In this document: positions 1 through 6,208 of the stretch, piece after piece
Numbering within the stretch: the stretch's first letter is position 1
Layout of the letters: each line of letters begins with the position of its first letter
Source: JADKCL01 sp046050405
Lineage (GTDB): Bacteria > Bacteroidota > Bacteroidia > J057 > JADKCL01
Reading direction: 5' to 3'
DNA: 18,434 bases
Assembly (NCBI GenBank): GCA_046050405.1
Contig: JBJOPY010000122.1
Span: 1-18,434 of the forward strand
Notes under the pieces: model-generated
Database searches by the model: none
What the model saw: only the letters and a program-made list of their open reading frames with translations
What the model was told of the DNA's origin: nothing
Program-made: the position numbers and the translations under genes

Positions 1-254
1 AGGTGGTCGGTGAATCGGTCAAGGCGGGCGACCTGGTGGTGAACGTGATTCGCACCAAGAAACTCACGAACATGCGGGCCTCGGGGAGTGATGTCAAGAT
101 GAAGATCGCCCCCGCCGTGAAGCTGAGCCTGGAGGAGGCACTGGAGTATATCAGCGGGGACGAATATGTGGAGGTCACGCCCAAGAACATTCGCTTGCGG
201 AAAATCCATCTCGATGAGAACGAACGGAAACGATTTGCCTCCAAGATGAATTGA
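1..254 (+). CDS. typA: TypA/BipA translational GTPase, C-terminal end (5' partial)
   Basis: Only the last ~84 codons lie in the window; the frame is open from base 3 and ends with TGA at 252-254. The peptide carries the C-terminal signature of the TypA/BipA family: GDLVVNVIRTKKLTNMRASG, then a block reading LEYISGDEYVEVTPKNIRLR followed by LDENERKR. Members of this family are ribosome-associated GTPases of the EF-G/LepA superfamily that act in stress adaptation and 50S subunit assembly. The visible part is the family-specific C-terminal domain that contacts the ribosome; the GTPase domain lies upstream of the window. A strong intrinsic terminator follows about 100 nt downstream, so this is the last gene of its transcript. 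The family call is secure; nothing can be said about the missing N-terminus. Confidence 0.95.
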   Translation, partial: VVGESVKAGDLVVNVIRTKKLTNMRASGSDVKMKIAPAVKLSLEEALEYISGDEYVEVTPKNIRLRKIHLDENERKRFASKMN

Positions 255-352
255 TTTCGGTCACGCGGTCGAAGGTTCGTCGAGGAGACAGAGGTTCCCT
301 GAGAATCGTTCCCTCCGATGCTCCTTCCACGCGGATCCAGCCCATGATGGTG

Positions 353-392
353 AATGAAACGGAGAGCCCCTGTCGCTCTCCGTTTCATTTTT
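353..392 (+). terminator. Strong intrinsic terminator after typA
   Basis: A perfect 15-bp stem (353-367 with 375-389) has the core GAAACGGAGAGC paired to GCTCTCCGTTTC, a 7-nt loop and a short T run at 388-392. It ends the typA transcript. The stop codon of the convergent membrane-protein gene (385-387) lies inside the right arm, so the hairpin may also act on the opposite strand, where the following U run is weaker. Confidence 0.9.
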
Positions 393-780
393 CCGGGAGC
401 TTCGGGTAGGCATGGAGCAGGACAGCTGACAGCATCAGGAGGGCCCCACCGATGAGCAGCACCCAGGCACCCCAACCGATCGCATGGAGCTTGTACCCCT
501 TCCAAAGGATCAAAACGGACTGCAATAGCGCCAATGCGGCGGGAACTGCGATCCTTCCCGGCCTGCGGATCAGCGGATGGAAGGCGATCGCGTTTGCAAG
601 GATGGCGGAAGCCAGCAGAACCCACCTGCCGATTGAGAGGAACTGCCCGTCCCAGCCATTGACATCATGGCCGTTTCTGCTCCATAAGGGCAGCGACAGG
701 CCGACCACGATGAGGCATCCTCCGAGCAAGCTCCATCCCTTGTATGCCTCGGGCCATTTCATCCGATCTGAACCAGGCAT
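385..780 (-). CDS. Small four-helix integral membrane protein, unknown function
   Basis: This 131-residue protein is mostly hydrophobic, with four predicted membrane segments at about residues 15-32, 50-68, 76-94 and 102-123, and short polar loops (SRNGHDVNGWDGQ between TM1 and TM2; HPLIRRPGR between TM2 and TM3). I do not recognise a named family and see no enzymatic motif. The regular spacing of helices and the stop codon inside the shared terminator argue that it is a real gene. The first ATG (780) has a GGGAGG directly against it, which is too close for a normal ribosome binding site. An internal ATG (Met7, 762) is an alternative start that leaves all four helices intact. The gene is convergent with typA and stands alone. 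Confidence 0.7.
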   Translation of the reverse strand: MPGSDRMKWPEAYKGWSLLGGCLIVVGLSLPLWSRNGHDVNGWDGQFLSIGRWVLLASAILANAIAFHPLIRRPGRIAVPAALALLQSVLILWKGYKLHAIGWGAWVLLIGGALLMLSAVLLHAYPKLPEK

Positions 781-922
781 CCTCCCGGTGGTCTAGGTAC
801 AGGACGCACCACCCCGCAGGAAGAGGGGATAAAAATCCGCATGGGGTGATCTGCCTTCATTGCACTTCTGATACGCTCGGTGGCAAGGTGCGGTTTTCCG
901 GGGATTTTCACAAGGTGAAGCC

Positions 923-930
923 TATCTTTG
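923..930 (+). promoter_or_regulatory. Bacteroidota -7 promoter element (TATCTTTG)
   Basis: This is an exact match to the Bacteroidota primary-sigma consensus TAnnTTTG, 16 nt upstream of the metallophosphoesterase ATG. The -33 side is weak (T-rich at about 894-899). The implied leader is only about 10-14 nt. Confidence 0.6.
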
Positions 931-946
931 TCCATTCATTTCGTCC

Positions 947-1420
947 ATGGTCATCGGTTTGATTTCTGACACGCACGGACTCCTGCGACCCGAGGCTGTG
1001 GCATCCCTTGCCGGAGCCGACATGATCATCCATGCAGGTGATATCGGGAGCCGCCCTCTCTTGTCGGCGCTCCGCACGATCGCTCCTGTCGTAGCCGTCC
1101 TGGGGAACAATGACGACCCGGGGGAATGGGAGGATCTGCCCAGATTCTCGACCCTCCGGCTGGAGGGGGTATCGATCCTGGCCATCCACGAGGTGGCCCT
1201 CATCCAGCCCGCAATGCGGGTTCCGGCTCCCGACATCGTCGTTTTCGGGCATTCCCACAGGCCGGCATCGTATATCGAAGGCGGTATTCATTACATCAAT
1301 CCCGGAGCGGCGGGCAAAAGGCGGTTTTCACTTCCAGTTTCGACGGCGAGGGTGCACCTGGACTGCGGGAGGTGGGAGGTCACCTTTCACAACTTGGTCG
1401 ATGAGCGGCCCCTGCCCTGA
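947..1420 (+). CDS. YfcE/MJ0936-family metallophosphoesterase
   Basis: This 157-residue protein is typical of the small calcineurin-like phosphoesterases of the YfcE/MJ0936 group, which hydrolyse phosphodiesters with two bound metal ions. The metal-ligand motifs are in order: D8-x-H10 in ISDTHG, GD at 31-32 in HAGDIG, GNND at 53-56, H81 in AIHE, and GHSH at 101-104, followed by the family's INPGA near 116-120. The physiological substrate cannot be read from sequence; members act on model phosphodiesters in vitro. The ATG at 947 sits one residue before the first beta strand, so no longer start is needed. A TAnnTTTG promoter element lies just upstream, and the gene appears monocistronic. Confidence 0.93.
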   Translation: MVIGLISDTHGLLRPEAVASLAGADMIIHAGDIGSRPLLSALRTIAPVVAVLGNNDDPGEWEDLPRFSTLRLEGVSILAIHEVALIQPAMRVPAPDIVVFGHSHRPASYIEGGIHYINPGAAGKRRFSLPVSTARVHLDCGRWEVTFHNLVDERPLP

Positions 1421-1669
1421 AAACCTGGATGCGTCTGCCCGGGCTGGGCTGGTCGTTGCGGGTGCAACAGGAATGTCCCGGAGGGAGCGCTCCTGAAAGT
1501 CTGGGCTCTTCCAGGGGGCAGCGGTCGATGGGTCAGGGTGGAAGTTGAAAACGGCCAGTGGCATCCATGTCCCGCACGTGGCCGTGACCGCCCTGCGGGC
1601 CATCCTCTTTCCGGCCAGCGGCTTTGCCCTCCCTGATCAAGGAAGTGGGAACGAGGGATTGCAAGAAGC

Positions 1670-1936
1670 TTACCCGGGTTGTTTGAATTTTTTGCGCAGG
1701 GAGATCAGTGCTTCCTTCTTGGAGAAATGCCGGATCGCACGGGCTTCCTCGATATGCTCCTTGCAGAACCACCCCATGTTGGGTGGATGACCTGTCCAGC
1801 CCTTCACTTGCATCCTGGCAATGATTTCCTTGTCTTCCAAGGAGGGCTTGAATTCCAATGAACCTCCTTGACCCATTTGATTCAGGTCATCATCGCCAAG
1901 TTGCGCATCACAGATTTCACAGATGGAAGGAGGCAT
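1670..1936 (-). CDS. Small CxxC...CxxH putative zinc-binding protein
   Basis: This 88-residue protein has Cys6-x-x-Cys9 near the N-terminus and Cys58-x-x-His61 (WFCKEH) after a central acidic and basic region, a spacing typical of a single structural zinc site. The C-terminal third is a basic helix (KKEALISLRKKFKQ). I do not recognise the family. The frame could be extended upstream to 2044. I chose the ATG at 1936 because a good Bacteroidota promoter (-7 TAACTTTG at 2021-2014) lies inside that extension, and the extension has no domain-like character. The gene is divergent from the thioesterase. The metal site suggests a structural or nucleic-acid-binding role, but that is inference. Confidence 0.7.
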   Translation of the reverse strand: MPPSICEICDAQLGDDDLNQMGQGGSLEFKPSLEDKEIIARMQVKGWTGHPPNMGWFCKEHIEEARAIRHFSKKEALISLRKKFKQPG

Positions 1937-2013
1937 ATTCTTATGTTTTAAGACTGTATGTTGTGCTGACAGTGTAACCTGGTCCGTTCGCAAGCGTATT
2001 CCCGAAAGGCGTG

Positions 2014-2047
2014 CAAAGTTATAGGGATTCCTGGACATCGTCACAAA
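2014..2047 (-). promoter_or_regulatory. Promoter for the CxxC...CxxH protein
   Basis: On the minus strand, TTTG (2047-2044), a 22-nt spacer and TAACTTTG (2021-2014) match the Bacteroidota TTTG-N17-23-TAnnTTTG layout. The implied leader before the ATG at 1936 is about 70 nt. The promoter's position decides the start choice for that gene. Confidence 0.65.
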
Positions 2048-2107
2048 TTACAGGGCGCCAGAGATCCGGATGCGATTGCATTGCGCTTCACTTGATGCGG
2101 TTTTGCT

Positions 2108-2115
2108 TAGCTTTG
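2108..2115 (+). promoter_or_regulatory. -7 element TAGCTTTG directly in front of the thioesterase start
   Basis: An exact TAnnTTTG match ends only 5 nt before the preferred thioesterase ATG (2121). A TTG lies at 2081-2083, about 24 nt upstream of the element. If used, the mRNA would be leaderless or nearly so. Confidence 0.45.
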
Positions 2116-2120
2116 GTGGG

Positions 2121-2525
2121 ATGAAAGCGTCCATTACGGAGATCAAGGTAAGAGGGTACCATGCCGACCTCTATGGTCATGTGAACCATGCGCGTTATCT
2201 GGAACTGCTGGAAGAGGCACGGTGGAATTACTTCGAGTCGTCAGCGAACCTGGAGGAGTTTCACAGCCGTGGCTGGGTCTTCCTGATCGTGAACATCAAT
2301 ATCAACTACCGTAAACCCGCAGTTCCCGGGGATACCCTTCAGATTCATACGTCCTACAAGGCGCATAGCAGCCGAAGCATGACCATCCATCAGAAAGTCC
2401 AGCTGAATGGCACGGAGACTATGGTCGCCGATGCCGATATCACCTTCGTGGTGATGGACACCCAGACTGGCAAGGTGCTGACCTTGGAAGGGCGGCTGCT
2501 GGAAATGTTGCTGGGGCCTGCATAG
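2121..2525 (+). CDS. Hotdog-fold acyl-CoA thioesterase (4HBT/YbgC type)
   Basis: This 134-residue protein has the 4-hydroxybenzoyl-CoA-thioesterase signature near its N-terminus: V10-R-G-Y-H-A-D16-L-Y-G-H-V-N-H-A-R-Y26, where the Asp is the usual catalytic residue. The long hotdog helix follows (LELLEEARWNYF), then strands including VNININYRKPAVPGDTLQIH. The family hydrolyses acyl-CoA thioesters in the cytoplasm; the chain length used here is not visible. The frame is open to an earlier ATG at 2070, but family members begin a few residues before the first strand. That favours Met at 2121, although a -7 promoter element then sits almost against the start codon. The gene is a single transcription unit divergent from the small zinc protein. 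Confidence 0.88.
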   Translation: MKASITEIKVRGYHADLYGHVNHARYLELLEEARWNYFESSANLEEFHSRGWVFLIVNININYRKPAVPGDTLQIHTSYKAHSSRSMTIHQKVQLNGTETMVADADITFVVMDTQTGKVLTLEGRLLEMLLGPA

Positions 2526-2578
2526 GCCATTTTACGACGGCGGCTGTCCCGGATTGTGTACAAATTCATGTGGAGGCC

Positions 2579-2610
2579 TTGATTCCTTGGGGAAGATATG
2601 CGTAAATTGG
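2579..2610 (+). promoter_or_regulatory. Possible promoter for the Ig-like T9SS protein
   Basis: TTG (2579-2581), a 21-nt spacer and TAAATTGG (2603-2610) differ from TTG-N-TAnnTTTG at one -7 base. The element lies about 43 nt before the start at 2654. Confidence 0.3.
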
Positions 2611-2653
2611 CCGTCATCATTGGTGACGCTCGAGGGTTTATGCTACCTCTAAA

Positions 2654-3346
2654 ATGAAATCCATCTTCCTCTTCGCAGCCTGGATGGCACTCGTTGTCAC
2701 AGGCTATGCCCAATCCTCCTTCTCGATCAGTCCGAACAGCGGGAGGATGGATACCACGATGTCGGACGCAGGTTTGGTGGAATTGAACATTGGCTTCCAC
2801 AATCTTCTCCAACGCAATGTTACGCTGGCCTGGGAGCGGATTTCCGGCACGATTCCCGGCGGATGGGATATGACCATTTGCGACAATGCCCTGTGTTACC
2901 CCATTTCGCGCACATCGGGGACGATGGATCCGATTCCAGCAGGTGGAAGCGCGTATCTGAAACTGGGATGCAACCCCTACCAGATGGAAGGTTCCGCCAT
3001 TCTCGTGTACCGTGTCTGGGACATCTCCACCCCGGCTGATTCCGTCCATGTCACGTACACATTCCATCGGTTGGCGACCGCTGTCACTGTTCCCGAAGCA
3101 GCCGCGCAGTTTTCGGTTTCGCCTGTCCCTGCCGACGATGCCCTCTTCATCGGGTTCCCCCATGTCCCGCCGAACCAAGGAACTGTAAGGCTCTATGACC
3201 TTTCCGGTCAACTCCTCCGCTCGCAGCCAGCCAGCGGGGGATCGACCCTGCGCATCGACGTGCACAGCCTCCTGCCGGGTATCTACCTGCTGCGTTATGA
3301 AGGCAAGGCTGGGTCATTCACCCAGAAGGTCGCCGTCGCCCGTTAG
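2654..3346 (+). CDS. Secreted Ig-like protein with C-terminal T9SS sorting domain
   Basis: This 230-residue protein has three parts. A Sec signal peptide spans residues 1-20, with a hydrophobic core and cleavage after GYAQ. A beta-sandwich-like region spans about 22-140 and contains WERISGTIPGGWDMTICD and a nearby CY (Cys76 and Cys81), a pattern I associate with Ig-like modules of Bacteroidota surface proteins. A type A T9SS sorting domain (TIGR04183-like) spans about 152-230, with SVSPVPADD, the VRLYDLSGQLL strand, LLPGIYLLRYE and a final KVAVAR. The protein should pass the inner membrane by Sec and the outer membrane by the Por/T9SS machinery, and be released or anchored to surface lipopolysaccharide. 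No catalytic motif is visible, so a binding or structural role is likely. It is a single gene, convergent with the rhomboid gene. Confidence 0.85.
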   Translation: MKSIFLFAAWMALVVTGYAQSSFSISPNSGRMDTTMSDAGLVELNIGFHNLLQRNVTLAWERISGTIPGGWDMTICDNALCYPISRTSGTMDPIPAGGSAYLKLGCNPYQMEGSAILVYRVWDISTPADSVHVTYTFHRLATAVTVPEAAAQFSVSPVPADDALFIGFPHVPPNQGTVRLYDLSGQLLRSQPASGGSTLRIDVHSLLPGIYLLRYEGKAGSFTQKVAVAR

Positions 3347-3492
3347 GATCGGGAATTGCCTTTCCACGATTCCATACGGCTTGCAGCCATGCAGGCAGCT
3401 TCCATGAAGGGGAGTGTTCTGACATCTGTCGCTCCAACTACTGCGATGGATCCGCCTTCAGGAGGTTCGGTGGTCCGGGGCATGGAGGTTTC

Positions 3493-3530
3493 CCAGGGCA
3501 GGAACCCTACTGCTCTCCTGGCTGCTTTTC
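3493..3530. terminator. Possible imperfect terminator between convergent genes
   Basis: CCAGG and GCAG (3493-3501) can pair with CTGC and CCTGG (3510-3521) with a 3-nt bulge, followed by CTGCTTTTC. It lies in the 196-nt gap between the Ig-like gene and the rhomboid stop. The stem is imperfect and the T run short. Confidence 0.3.
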
Positions 3531-3542
3531 ATCGGTCCCTTT

Positions 3543-4103
3543 TTATTTCCCCCCTTTTCCGAGGAAGAACCCGAATATCATTCCACAGATGCCTCCCATG
3601 ATATGGGCAAACTGTGAGACATTGTCTTTCACTGTCACGGCATCGAAGATTTCCCTGCCCAGGTAAAGTGCCACGATCAGGATGAAGGTGATCGGAATGG
3701 TCCCTGCCGTGAAATTGACCAGTGAACCCAGCAAGATCATCATGAAAACGATGCCACTCGCCCCCATGATGCCGGTGTCCCAGAAGATGTTGTTGATGCT
3801 GGCGGTGGCCAGGGCCGTCACGAGGATCATGAGCAGCAGCTTTCTGGATCCGTATTTCTCCTCCAGGATCGGCCCGATGAGCAGGATGAAGGAGAAGTTC
3901 CCGATGAGATGCGCCCAGTTCTGGTGGCCGAGGATGTGCGAGAACAGCCGGAAGTAGTCCGCGATCCGTCCAAAGTCGAAGAATCCTGTGGCCGAAAAGT
4001 AGTGCGCATTGAGGCCGGGAAGAATGGTGCTGCTCAGCAGCTGCACCACGCAAGCCGCCAATGTGAAGCCTAGCACCACGGGTGCATTGAATGTGATTTT
4101 CAT
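3543..4103 (-). CDS. Rhomboid-family intramembrane serine protease
   Basis: This 186-residue protein has six hydrophobic segments and the rhomboid catalytic dyad: the GASG motif with Ser116 (114-117), and His167 in FAHIMGG on the last helix. The conserved HLIGN (His65 to Asn69, oxyanion side) precedes the loop and helix FILLIGPILEEKYG. The family cleaves transmembrane substrates within the inner membrane. At about 186 residues this is a minimal six-TM rhomboid with no extra N-terminal domain. The frame is open to 4319, but the extension is polar and unlike the family, so the ATG at 4103 (MKITFNAPVV) is preferred. I found no TAnnTTTG element upstream. The substrate is unknown. Confidence 0.9.
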   Translation of the reverse strand: MKITFNAPVVLGFTLAACVVQLLSSTILPGLNAHYFSATGFFDFGRIADYFRLFSHILGHQNWAHLIGNFSFILLIGPILEEKYGSRKLLLMILVTALATASINNIFWDTGIMGASGIVFMMILLGSLVNFTAGTIPITFILIVALYLGREIFDAVTVKDNVSQFAHIMGGICGMIFGFFLGKGGK

Positions 4104-4312
4104 GAAGGGAATGATACGGGGTTTCTGATGGCGGGGTTGTACCGTCCGGTGTTGCCTCCATTGGCAGATTCTGAACGGTGGTGAGGAGTATCGGATCAGC
4201 CCGCCCGCAGAGGGAAGGTCAGGTTCCCAGGGTGGATTTTCATGGCTCCAGTGCGCCATTGTCGCTACCCCCCACTCAGGTGCACGGTGGTGGATGGATT
4301 CAAGATTCCCTG

Positions 4313-4341
4313 TTGGCAATTCCGAAATCTCTGTATTTTTG
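4313..4341 (+). promoter_or_regulatory. Promoter of tRNA-Ser
   Basis: TTG (4313-4315), an 18-nt spacer and TATTTTTG (4334-4341) exactly match the Bacteroidota TTG-N-TAnnTTTG promoter. The -7 element ends 4 nt before the first base of the mature tRNA, so the transcript starts at or next to the tRNA 5' end. Confidence 0.75.
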
Positions 4342-4345
4342 CCCC

Positions 4346-4430
4346 GGAAGTGTGGCAGAGCGGTCGAATGCGGCGGTCTTGAAAACCGTTGTGGGGCAAC
4401 TCACCGGGGGTTCGAATCCCTCCGCTTCCG
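4346..4430 (+). tRNA. tRNA-Ser (anticodon UGA)
   Basis: The 85-nt sequence folds as a class II tRNA. The acceptor stem is GGAAGTG paired to CGCTTCC, with discriminator G4430. The D-arm contains AGCGGTCGAATGC. The anticodon arm GCGGT-CTTGAAA-ACCGT carries TGA, which reads UCA serine codons. A long variable arm (TTGTGGGGCAACTCA) is followed by a T-arm with GGTTCGAATCC. CCA is not encoded (CAC follows the discriminator), so it must be added by the CCA-adding enzyme. The gene has its own promoter and terminator. Confidence 0.97.
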
Positions 4431-4435
4431 CACCG

Positions 4436-4471
4436 CAGCGATGGCATCTCCCGATGCCATCGCTGTTTTTT
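4436..4471 (+). terminator. Intrinsic terminator of tRNA-Ser
   Basis: A perfect 13-bp stem (4436-4448 with 4453-4465, core GCGATGGCATC/GATGCCATCGC) with a TCCC tetraloop is followed by six T residues (4466-4471). It begins 5 nt after the tRNA 3' end. Confidence 0.95.
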
Positions 4472-4664
4472 GTGTGGCTTGGGATCGGTTGTTTGGAATT
4501 TTTTGTGTTCGATTGTGAACGGCTGGCCTTTGGTGGTGGTGGTTTTGTTCGGATAGGTGTCCGGTTGATGGGCTTCTGGAAGGGGTACCGTCCTGAAAAA
4601 ACCTTATAGGATTCTACAATGATCCTGAATAAAGTTTACACTTCCAAAGGATGTCCTGATGAAG

Positions 4665-4695
4665 CATGACAGAATTGGATCCTCGTCCTGTCATG
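4665..4695. repeat. Inverted repeat, 8-bp arms
   Basis: CATGACAG (4665-4672) and CTGTCATG (4688-4695) are perfect inverted repeats around a 15-nt loop, without a following T run. The right arm is followed by a second copy of ACAGAATTG, which overlaps the left arm in its first occurrence. Confidence 0.45.
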
Positions 4696-4734
4696 GCATT
4701 ACAGAATTGAATTTTATAACCATAACCATCAAAC

Positions 4735-4765
4735 CTGGCTGGAGGTGTGGAGGGCGTCCAGCCAG
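4735..4765. repeat. Inverted repeat, 9-bp arms
   Basis: CTGGCTGGA (4735-4743) and TCCAGCCAG (4757-4765) form a perfect 9-bp stem with a 13-nt loop. No T run follows, so it is not a standard terminator. Its role is unknown. Confidence 0.45.
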
Positions 4766-5310
4766 CGGAGCACCACCATGGGGAGAATCACGTCGCGGCA
4801 CTTTCACCGGGCATCGTCATTCCAAAGGCAGTCGTCCGCGATGGATCAGATGAAGGCAAACCATTTATTGTGTAGGGCGTGGTTCATGCTTCCTGTGGCG
4901 GACGGTGATTCCTGCGGGGCTGCCCAGGCCCCTGCCCGTGTGCCGTCTGTCCGTTCAACTTCTCTGTCCGCAGCCCGGGGCCTTCATACCTTTTGACGGG
5001 GGGCTCGCAGGCTTACCGCCTTTATTCCTTTCAGTGATCGTCCCCCTTTCGGATCCTAGTTTCCAAGACATCATCCAAATTTAGCCATTTTACCCTGCAA
5101 GGGTTTCCGCTGGTGGTAACCTTCTTCAGCCAAGGGGGGGGTGGGAAGGTGAAACCCTGCACCTTGCACCGTGTGGGATGGATCCATGGTTTCCTCCCGA
5201 TGTTGGATGCCTGTTGGGAAGGCTCTAGCTTTCCGGCCTTGGGGACGGTTCGACTCCCAGGGGATGTCGGCTGGATCCGGGTGCCGATGGAGGGCGTTTG
5301 GAGGGTTCCG

Positions 5311-5337
5311 CATTGTTAATTGCAATAAATAACAATG
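5311..5337. repeat. AT-rich palindrome, 8-bp arms
   Basis: CATTGTTA (5311-5318) and TAACAATG (5330-5337) are perfect inverted repeats with an 11-nt AT-rich spacer. The form would suit a dimeric regulator site or a mobile-element end, but no intact gene lies next to it. Confidence 0.4.
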
Positions 5338-5457
5338 AAAGTGGGGGACTTGGGGGCAGGGAGCCCGTGGCCGTCAGAATGGTTTTCATACGGGCGCGCT
5401 GGGTGAAATTTTGATTTTTTTGTCATTATTATGTTATATTATAAACATATGGGGCGA

Positions 5458-5812
5458 CTACTCGAGGTTATGCCGTCCGATCCGTCCGTGACGCTTGCAA
5501 GCTTCGGCGAACCATTCGGTGAAGCAGGTGTCGCCTGCGCAGGGAATCGGGTAGCGGTACTTGCCCTGGAGGGGTTCCTCCCTGAAGACGGGCTTGCGGA
5601 TCTTGATGATCCGAATGGATTCTTCCACATCCTTTTTGTATTCAATGGCGTGGTCTGGCCGGGTCATGGCTGAGGAAGTGGATCGCCTCGGCGACAAGCA
5701 GATGGTACTGCCATCCGCCGTTCACGAAGGGGTGATCCTGCGACCTGTCTCCAGGCAGGGCTTCGACCACCTGCTTCGCCGTCTGGTTGACCAGTGCCAT
5801 GGAGACATTGGC
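5458..5812 (-). pseudogene. Decayed reading frame of unknown family
   Basis: Two minus-strand frames with protein-like composition abut with a frame change. The upstream frame (5812 to 5642, after an in-frame TAG at 5815-5813) contains ANVSMALVNQTAKQVVEAL and then a Trp/His-rich stretch. The downstream frame (to the stop at 5458) contains EYKKDVEESIRIIKIRKPVF and ends ACKRHGRIGRHNLE. They overlap at about 5642-5697, so one frameshift would join them. I recognise no family with confidence. The upstream end runs into the left IS30 relic, whose insertion or rearrangement probably cut the 5' part. The frames might instead be chance open reading. Confidence 0.3.
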
Positions 5813-5856
5813 CTAGCAGAGATGGCTATCCATGGCCGGGACAGACTTGAGGAAAA

Positions 5857-6208
5857 TTTGCAGGACATCAAACAATCGCCGAACGACCCGGAGCCATGGT
5901 GTACTTCGTCCATCCGTACGGTGCTTGGGAAATGGGCTGCAATCCCTAGCGCCAGCCCGAACAGTTGTTCCATTTCCATCCTGCAAAGTTTCATCCCAAA
6001 TTCGAATCCAACAGTAGCCTCTACCCACTAAAAGTATAGAAGAGCTGGAAATATCTGCCCAAATCGCCCCCCTGAACCAGCCCTCCCACGACCAAGCCAA
6101 GGGCATCCAGAACAAACCCGACAACAGACCCCGAAAGAACTGAAATTCAAAACCCCGAAAGAGGTATTTTTACTGCAGTGTTAAACCTCATTGTTGTATT
6201 CGGCTCAT
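5857..6208 (+). pseudogene. IS30-family transposase relic, left copy (5'-truncated, frameshifted)
   Basis: On the plus strand this segment matches, at DNA level, the better-preserved right relic read on the minus strand. The match runs from TTTGCAGGacatc (5857) through ATGGTGTACTtcgtc, GCTTGGGAAAtgGGCTGCAA and the block starting GACCAAGCCAAGG at 6090 to ATTCGGCTCAT at 6208. The encoded IS30 C-terminal motifs (DQAK-IQN...RPRK, then KTP-EVF) are broken by frame changes, and about 75 nt of extra sequence lie between roughly 5950 and 6060 relative to the other copy. The N-terminal HTH and the first catalytic Asp region are absent. The element is dead; it marks an old IS30 3' end at about 6208. 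Confidence 0.75.
6090..6208 (+). repeat. Inverted repeat arm (left), IS30 3' end
   Basis: About 119 nt are inverted relative to 6455-6574, with roughly 80% identity by eye. The longest shared block is AACTGAAATTCAAAACCCC, followed by GAGGTATTTTTAC and GCAGTGTT. The arm ends ATTCGGCTCAT, which matches the other copy's outer end and so defines the IS terminus. Confidence 0.8.

Larger units (their letters stand above)
4472..5457. other. Gene-free 986-nt stretch with short hairpins
   Basis: No open frame here looks like a protein; the frames present have no recognisable motif and no promoter. The stretch holds several secondary-structure signals. One is an 8-bp hairpin at 4665-4695, followed by a second copy of the 9-mer ACAGAATTG (4669-4677 and 4701-4709). 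Another is a 9-bp hairpin at 4735-4765. A third is an 8-bp inverted repeat at 5311-5337. An AT-rich tract lies at about 5408-5450. It may be decayed coding or mobile DNA next to the tRNA gene, or may contain a structured RNA. Neither can be decided by eye. Confidence 0.5.

Noticed and set aside
2390..3265. A 291-codon minus-strand frame across the thioesterase and Ig-like genes
   Set aside because: It spans two plus-strand genes with real family signatures and shows no motif itself.
4665..4765. A CRISPR-like or tandem repeat array
   Set aside because: There are only two copies of a 9-mer and two unrelated hairpins; no regular repeat-spacer pattern exists.
5071..5325. An 84-codon minus-strand frame in the gene-free stretch
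   Set aside because: There is no family similarity, no promoter, and a His/Pro/Arg-rich composition; it is not supportable as a gene.
4346..5450. tRNA-Ser as an integration site with an att duplication bounding the accessory region
   Set aside because: I found no second copy of the tRNA 3' end (TTCGAATCCCTCCGC) in the 4472-6950 region and no integrase gene.
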